Shown here: one piece after another, positions 31,609 through 36,025 of the stretch
How positions within the stretch are numbered: the first letter of the stretch is position 1
How the letters are laid out: every line of letters begins with the position of its first letter
From: Candidatus Zixiibacteriota bacterium
Lineage (GTDB): Bacteria > Zixibacteria > MSB-5A5 > CAIYYT01
DNA: 36,025 nucleotides
Reading direction: 5' to 3'
NCBI GenBank assembly: GCA_020853795.1
Contig: JADYYF010000075.1
Span: 1 to 36,025 of the forward strand
Position numbers and translations under genes: made by a program
The notes under the pieces: model-generated
Seen by the model: the letters and a program-made list of their open reading frames with translations, nothing else
What the model was told of the DNA's origin: nothing
Database searches by the model: none

Positions 31609-32808
31609 ATGCCGGTTTTTGAATACAAAGGCAAGACGGTCACCGGTTCGCAGGTCGAAGGCGAACTGAAAGTCAAAGACCGCGCCGAACTCGATCGCAT
31701 TCTGCGCCGCAACAAGATCCTGGTCGACAAGGTTTCCAAGAAGCCGTCGCAGATCCAGATCAAGATCGGCTCGGGCATTAAGAAAGTGCACATCTCCCGC
31801 TTCACGCGCCAGTTCGCGACCATGATCGGCGCCGGTCTCCCGATGGTGCAGTGCCTGGATATTCTCTCCAAGCAGATGGATTCCCAGGAATTCTGCAAGA
31901 TCATCGGCGACATCAAGGACGCCGTCTCATCCGGTTCGACGCTCTCGGAGGCGATGGGCAAGCATAAAAAGGTCTTCGACGAGCTCTACGTTAACATGGT
32001 CGAGGCCGGCGAAATGGGCGGCGCCCTCGACACGATTCTCGTCCGCCTCGCCAACTATCGCGAAAAAGCCGACGCGCTGACCCGCAAGGTCAAGGGCGCT
32101 CTGGTCTATCCGGCGATTGTGTCGCTGGTCGCGACCGGCGTGACGATCGCGATGTTGACCTTTATCGTGCCGATCTTCGCCAAGATGTTCGCCAATCTCG
32201 GCGCCGAGCTGCCCGGCCCGACCCAGTTCGTGCTCGGCATCTCGCATTTTTTGCAGAACTATTTCCTGGTGATCCTCGGCGCGCTGGTACTGCTCTTCGT
32301 CGGCTTCAAGATCATGATGCGCAACGAAGAAGGCCGCTTCCAGTTCGACAAGTTTATGCTCAGGACCCCGGTCTTCGGCGACCTGATCCGCAAATCCGCG
32401 GTTGCGCGCTTCACCCGCACCCTCGGCACGCTGATCCAGTCCGGCGTCACCATTCTCGACGCCCTCGAAATCACCGCCAAAACCGCGGGTAACAAGGTAC
32501 TCCAGCGGGCGATCAAGAAATCGGTGCTGTCGATCGCCGAAGGCGATACCATCACCAACCCGCTGAAGGAATCGGGCGTGTTTCCGCCGATGGTGATCCA
32601 GATGATTGGCGTCGGTGAAAAAACTGGCGGTCTCGACGAAATGCTGTCCAAGATCGCCGACTTCTACGATGAGGAAGTTGATGCGGCTGTCAGCGCCCTG
32701 ACCTCGATGATCGAACCGATCATCATCGTCTTTATGGGTATCGTGATCGGCGGCATCCTGATCGCCATGTACTTGCCGATGTTCGACATTATTGGCAAGA
32801 TCAACTAA
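31609..32808 (+). CDS. pilC: Type IV pilus inner-membrane platform protein
   Basis: 399 residues of the GspF/PilC family. PilC is the inner-membrane platform that couples PilB and PilT to pilin movement. The first about 60 residues are cytoplasmic (FEYKGKTVTGSQVEGELKV). Two homologous GspF domains follow: FTRQFATMIGAGLPMVQCLD with GEMGGALDTILVRLANY, and FTRTLGTLIQSGVTILDALE with GEKTGGLDEMLSKIADFYDEEVD. Three membrane helices lie at about 166-190, 215-237 and 368-393. GGAGG precedes the start, 21 bp after pilT. A strong hairpin follows 31 bp after the stop. No pilin gene is in the window, so major and minor pilins must be elsewhere. Confidence 0.95.
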   Translation: MPVFEYKGKTVTGSQVEGELKVKDRAELDRILRRNKILVDKVSKKPSQIQIKIGSGIKKVHISRFTRQFATMIGAGLPMVQCLDILSKQMDSQEFCKIIGDIKDAVSSGSTLSEAMGKHKKVFDELYVNMVEAGEMGGALDTILVRLANYREKADALTRKVKGALVYPAIVSLVATGVTIAMLTFIVPIFAKMFANLGAELPGPTQFVLGISHFLQNYFLVILGALVLLFVGFKIMMRNEEGRFQFDKFMLRTPVFGDLIRKSAVARFTRTLGTLIQSGVTILDALEITAKTAGNKVLQRAIKKSVLSIAEGDTITNPLKESGVFPPMVIQMIGVGEKTGGLDEMLSKIADFYDEEVDAAVSALTSMIEPIIIVFMGIVIGGILIAMYLPMFDIIGKIN

Positions 32809-32839
32809 GCGTCCGTTCGGCAGACAACCTTCGACAGAG

Positions 32840-32871
32840 GCCACCTCCGCTTGAGCGGAGGTGGCTTCTTC
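32840..32871 (+). promoter_or_regulatory. Hairpin that contains the pilS Shine-Dalgarno; possible pilC terminator
   Basis: GCCACCTCCGC (32840-32850), loop TTGA, GCGGAGGTGGC (32855-32865) form a perfect 11-bp GC-rich stem, followed by TTCTTC and the pilS ATG at 32872. The right arm carries GGAGG (32857-32861), the only good ribosome site for pilS, so a folded hairpin would hide it. The T-poor tail makes it a weak terminator. Either partial termination or translational masking would lower kinase output relative to the pilus genes. Confidence 0.6.
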
Positions 32872-34626
32872 ATGACGATGAAACAGCGTAAGAAAAAGCT
32901 CAAGGAAGAGTTGCGCAGCTTCTGGTTTATCCCGCTGCGCCTCTCGATCTTCCTGTTGCTCTTCGGCGCCGTCGTCCTCAACGAAAGCACCCAGCGCCAG
33001 AATTTCTGGCCGTTCCTGCTTTACTCGCTGGCCACGCTGCTGTTCCTGCTCGTCATCGAGATCGACGCCCGCTTCTTCCGCCCCGGCTTCCTGCGGACAA
33101 TCATTTTCGTTCACTTCGCCTTCGAACTGCTCGCCGAGGGCGCCATTATCCAGAGCGCCGGCCAGTTGACGGTGCAGTATTCCATCCTGTTCCTGCTCAC
33201 CATCGTCTCGGCCAGCCTGATCTACAAGCTCGTCGGGACGATCACCATCGCCACGCTGGCGTCGCTGACCTACGCCTTCACCTCCAGCCTCAATCGGCTC
33301 TTTGAGAAAGGCGAGGCCATCTCCTTCGACACCTTCCGCATCACCGTGCAGGGCAATGACGACGTCTTCTACGCCATCTTCATCCACGTCTGCACCTTCT
33401 ACCTGGTCGCCTTTATCTCCGGCTTCCTCGCGCAAAAACTTCGCGCCAAGGAAGGCGAACTGACGCACGCTTCGGAAGAACTTGAGCGCGTTCAGCTCGA
33501 CACGGACGACATTCTGCAAAATCTCCATTCCGGTCTCGTCACCGTCGATGCCGCCGGCCGCATCGTCTATTTCAACCGCGCCGCCGAGAATATCCTCGGC
33601 TATCGCGGCATCGATGTGAAAGGGAAGAGCTTTCTGGAGGTCTTCAATCACTCCATGCCCGACTTTTGCGAGCGCGTGCTTTCGGTACTGAAGCTGGCCA
33701 AGCCGAATGTGCGCACCGAGGTGGAAATCGTCGGCAAGAATGGCCGGCGCCTGCCGCTCGGCCTCTCCGCCTCGATCCTCGGCGATGAACGCATCGGCCT
33801 CCGCGGCGTCGTCGCCGTCTTCCAGGACCTCACCGCCGCCAAGGAGATGGAACAAGCGCTGATCAAGGCGGACCGCCTCGCCGCCGTCGGTGAACTTTCG
33901 GCCCGCATCGCCCACGAAATTCGTAACCCGCTGGCCTCGATCTCCGGCTCGGTGGAAGTCCTCAAGAACGAAATCGCCTTGCAGGACGACAACGCCCGCC
34001 TGATGCAGTTGATCGTGAAAGAATCGGAGCGACTGTCGCGAATACTCAACGATTTCCTCAGCTACGCCCGCACCGGTCCCGGTCGCTCGGCCAAGATCGA
34101 AATTGTCTCGGTCGCCGGCGAGGTCGTCGAACTGCTGCGTCATGACCCGCGCGTGCCGGCCGGCGTCAAGTTCGAATTCGTCACCGCGCAACCGACCGAC
34201 TACGTCATCGGCGACGAAGATCAGATCCGCCAGGTCTTGCTCAATATCCTGACCAATGCCGTCGATGCCGTCGCCCCCGATGACGGCCGCATCATCGTGA
34301 AAGTCGGCCTCCACGCCGAGCGGGTGGAATTTCCCGCTGGCGACTGGCTCAGCCTCGTCATCACCGACAACGGCTGCGGTATCAGCCACGACGTCAAAGA
34401 CAAACTCTTTGAACCGTTTTTTTCCCGCAAGAAGGGCGGCACCGGTCTTGGCTTGGCGATCGTTAAACGCTGCGTCGACAACATGAAAGGCCACATCGAA
34501 ATCGAATCGGCGCCCGGCGCCGGTGCCAAGTTCATCCTCTATCTCCGCCGCTACCAGCTTGCCCGTGACGAAGACCTCGCTGCACCCGCTCCCGCCGAGA
34601 CTCGCGCCACCGCCCTGCGATCATAG
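32872..34626 (+). CDS. pilS: PilS-like sensor histidine kinase
   Basis: 584 residues. The ATG at 32872 is 10 bases after GGAGG; an in-frame TTG at 32851 lies within the hairpin and is unlikely. The first about 190 residues have several membrane helices (six in a typical PilS). A coiled-coil linker (KEGELTHASEELERVQ) leads to a PAS domain (about residues 210-320: ILQNLHSGLVTVDAAGRIVY, FNRAAENILGY). Kinase core: H-box with His348 in IAHEIRNPLAS, N-box NILTNAVDAV, G1 ITDNGCGIS, F-box FEPFFSRKKGG and G2 GTGLGLAIVK. PilS with its partner PilR controls pilin transcription through sigma-54. No response regulator follows; the next gene is unrelated. Confidence 0.85.
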   Translation: MTMKQRKKKLKEELRSFWFIPLRLSIFLLLFGAVVLNESTQRQNFWPFLLYSLATLLFLLVIEIDARFFRPGFLRTIIFVHFAFELLAEGAIIQSAGQLTVQYSILFLLTIVSASLIYKLVGTITIATLASLTYAFTSSLNRLFEKGEAISFDTFRITVQGNDDVFYAIFIHVCTFYLVAFISGFLAQKLRAKEGELTHASEELERVQLDTDDILQNLHSGLVTVDAAGRIVYFNRAAENILGYRGIDVKGKSFLEVFNHSMPDFCERVLSVLKLAKPNVRTEVEIVGKNGRRLPLGLSASILGDERIGLRGVVAVFQDLTAAKEMEQALIKADRLAAVGELSARIAHEIRNPLASISGSVEVLKNEIALQDDNARLMQLIVKESERLSRILNDFLSYARTGPGRSAKIEIVSVAGEVVELLRHDPRVPAGVKFEFVTAQPTDYVIGDEDQIRQVLLNILTNAVDAVAPDDGRIIVKVGLHAERVEFPAGDWLSLVITDNGCGISHDVKDKLFEPFFSRKKGGTGLGLAIVKRCVDNMKGHIEIESAPGAGAKFILYLRRYQLARDEDLAAPAPAETRATALRS

Positions 34627-34643
34627 CAATTCAACTTCTTCTC

Positions 34644-34668
34644 GGTAGGTTAGACATTCCTGTCTGAC
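34644..34668. repeat. Family C repeat, left arm only
   Basis: GGTAGGTTAGACATTCCTGT extending to 34668. It matches the left arms at 11496 and 13469 almost exactly, but no right arm follows. Confidence 0.65.
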
Positions 34669-34732
34669 ACTCTTCGCCGCCTCATACATTCCTCCCATTC
34701 GTATCCACGGCCGGACGTATCAATTGGAGACT

Positions 34733-36025
34733 ATGCCGGAACACACCAACCGCCTGATTCACGAAACCTCACCCTACCTGCTCCAGCACGCGCACAACCC
34801 CGTCGACTGGTACCCTTGGGGCGAGGAGGCCTTCGCCAAAGCCCGCACCGAGGACAGACCGATCTTTCTCTCGATCGGCTACTCCGCCTGCCATTGGTGC
34901 CACGTGATGGAGCGCGAGTGCTTCGATAATGAAATCATCGCGGCTCTCATGAATCGGCTCTTCGTCAATATCAAGGTCGATCGCGAAGTGCGTCCCGACC
35001 TCGACGATCTCTACATGACCTTCGTGCAGATGACCACCGGCTCCGGTGGCTGGCCGATGTCGGTCTGGCTCACTCCCGACGGCCGCCCTTTTTTCGGCGG
35101 TACTTATTTTCCGCCCGAGGACGCCCACGGTCGCCGCGGCTTTCCTGCAATTCTACACGCCGTCGCCGACGCCTGGCGCACCGAGCGCGACAAGATCATC
35201 GCCGGCAGTGAGGAAGTCGTCGCACATCTTAAGGCGGCGAGCGCCTTGCCCGCGGGCGGCGCCAAACTGAACGCTACGACTGTCGCCACGGCCGTTCATC
35301 AGCTGCTCGAGCGCTTTGATCCCGTCGAGGGCGGCTTCGGCAATGCCCCCAAGTTCCCGCCCAGCTTCGCGCTCTCGCTCATGCTGCGTCGCAATCGTCG
35401 TGACAGCGAACCGCGCATCCTCCACGCCGTCAGACTGACACTCAACAAGATGGCGAGCGGCGGTATCTACGACCACCTCGGTGGTGGCTTCCATCGCTAC
35501 TCGGTTGACAACATGTGGCTGGTGCCGCACTTCGAAAAGATGCTCTATGACAACGCCCTGCTTGCCGTCGCCTACGCCGATGCCTGGCAGGTCACGCATG
35601 ACGATCGCTTCCGGACCATCGTCACCGAGATTCTCGACTACGGACTGCGCGACCTGGCCGATCCCGCCGGCGGTTTCCACTCTGCCGAGGATGCCGACAG
35701 CGATGGGGAAGAGGGCAAGTTCTACGTCTGGACTGAATCGGAAATCATGGAGGCCTTGGGTGCGACCGACGGCCATCTCTTCTGCGATTACTACGGCGTC
35801 GATCGTCGCGGCAACTTCGAACATCAGCGCTCGGTACTGAACATCCGCAGCGATCCGTACGAATTCGCCCCGCGCTACAATTACTCGGTCGAGTCGCTGA
35901 CCGATCACCTGCGCAAACTGCGCGGCCGCCTGCTCGAACACCGCGACCGTCGCAACCGCCCATTCAAGGATGATAAGGTTCTGACCGAGTGGAATGGCCT
36001 GATGCTTTCCGCCCTCGCCCGCGGC
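34733..36025 (+). CDS. DUF255/YyaL-type thioredoxin-fold protein, N-terminal part
   Basis: 431 codons are visible before the window ends; the family (thioredoxin domain plus glycoside-hydrolase-like six-hairpin domain; human SPATA20) is usually 650-700 residues. The opening [21 protein letters not shown] is a hallmark. [11 protein letters not shown] gives a CxxC pair (Cys53, Cys56) in the thioredoxin-like domain, followed by [29 protein letters not shown] and [10 protein letters not shown]. Later [25 protein letters not shown] and [19 protein letters not shown] belong to the (alpha/alpha)6 barrel. No enzymatic function is firmly established for the family. GGAG lies 3 bases before the ATG, a tight spacing. 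Confidence 0.92.
   Translation, partial: MPEHTNRLIHETSPYLLQHAHNPVDWYPWGEEAFAKARTEDRPIFLSIGYSACHWCHVMERECFDNEIIAALMNRLFVNIKVDREVRPDLDDLYMTFVQMTTGSGGWPMSVWLTPDGRPFFGGTYFPPEDAHGRRGFPAILHAVADAWRTERDKIIAGSEEVVAHLKAASALPAGGAKLNATTVATAVHQLLERFDPVEGGFGNAPKFPPSFALSLMLRRNRRDSEPRILHAVRLTLNKMASGGIYDHLGGGFHRYSVDNMWLVPHFEKMLYDNALLAVAYADAWQVTHDDRFRTIVTEILDYGLRDLADPAGGFHSAEDADSDGEEGKFYVWTESEIMEALGATDGHLFCDYYGVDRRGNFEHQRSVLNIRSDPYEFAPRYNYSVESLTDHLRKLRGRLLEHRDRRNRPFKDDKVLTEWNGLMLSALARG

Noticed and set aside
31927-34494. 855-codon open frame on the minus strand opposite pilC and pilS
   Set aside because: Its residues are a low-complexity mix typical of antisense high-GC frames, and the plus strand carries clear pilC and pilS families over the same bases.
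1-36025. tRNA, rRNA, prophage, integron or transposon genes
   Set aside because: I looked in the gaps and found no cloverleaf, rRNA stretch, transposase, integrase or phage structural gene.

Overview
The window is about 36 kb of GC-rich, gene-dense bacterial chromosome. The gene set suggests a deep-branching FCB-type lineage. Evidence includes secreted FG-GAP and LVIVD-repeat proteins ending in dockerin-like calcium-loop pairs, a secreted subtilase with a C-terminal FlgD/T9SS-like beta domain, and a lipoprotein. Candidate phylum Zixibacteria or a relative is my best guess. This is inference from protein style; no 16S gene is present. I saw no prophage, IS element, integrase, CRISPR array, rRNA or tRNA. 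Almost all long antisense open frames are shadows of high-GC coding sequence.

Layout. 1-173: end of a ComM/YifB-type AAA ATPase. 298-4563: two large secreted proteins. 5127-7185: sucCD (TCA cycle). 7382-9511 (minus): secreted LVIVD-repeat protein with dockerin. 9856-11404: asparaginase II-type hydrolase followed at once by an HD-domain protein. 11927-13321: tryptophanase-type PLP lyase. 13624-14187 (minus): LiaF-like membrane protein. 14381-16141: ornithine carbamoyltransferase and a lipoprotein. 16491-18838: hotdog thioesterase, a small RNase H-like protein and an exported protein. 19108-19368 (minus): rpsT. 19469-23221: murJ and a comEC-like gene. 23380-32808: one long tightly packed run of ten genes. 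32872-34626: PilS-like histidine kinase. 34733-36025: start of a DUF255/YyaL-type thioredoxin-fold protein.

The most interesting region is 23380-34626. A DUF4388 protein, a small membrane protein, a TPR-roadblock protein, a four-helix membrane protein with a roadblock-like domain, a stand-alone roadblock protein, a Ras-like GTPase (MglA) and an MglB lead directly into pilB, pilT, pilC and pilS. In Myxococcus the MglA GTPase and its roadblock partner MglB set cell polarity and control type IV pili. Here the GTPase, four roadblock-type proteins and the pilus motor genes look like one transcription unit. MglA also carries a tail of about 160 residues that ends in a lysine cluster followed by aromatic residues, reminiscent of the membrane-targeting tails of eukaryotic Ras proteins. 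I read the region as a polarity and motility control module that may be tethered to the membrane.

The intergenic gaps are mosaics of short dispersed palindromic repeats (families called A to E here). Family A occurs at least six times, always in the same orientation. Several gaps of 300-560 bp consist largely of these elements.
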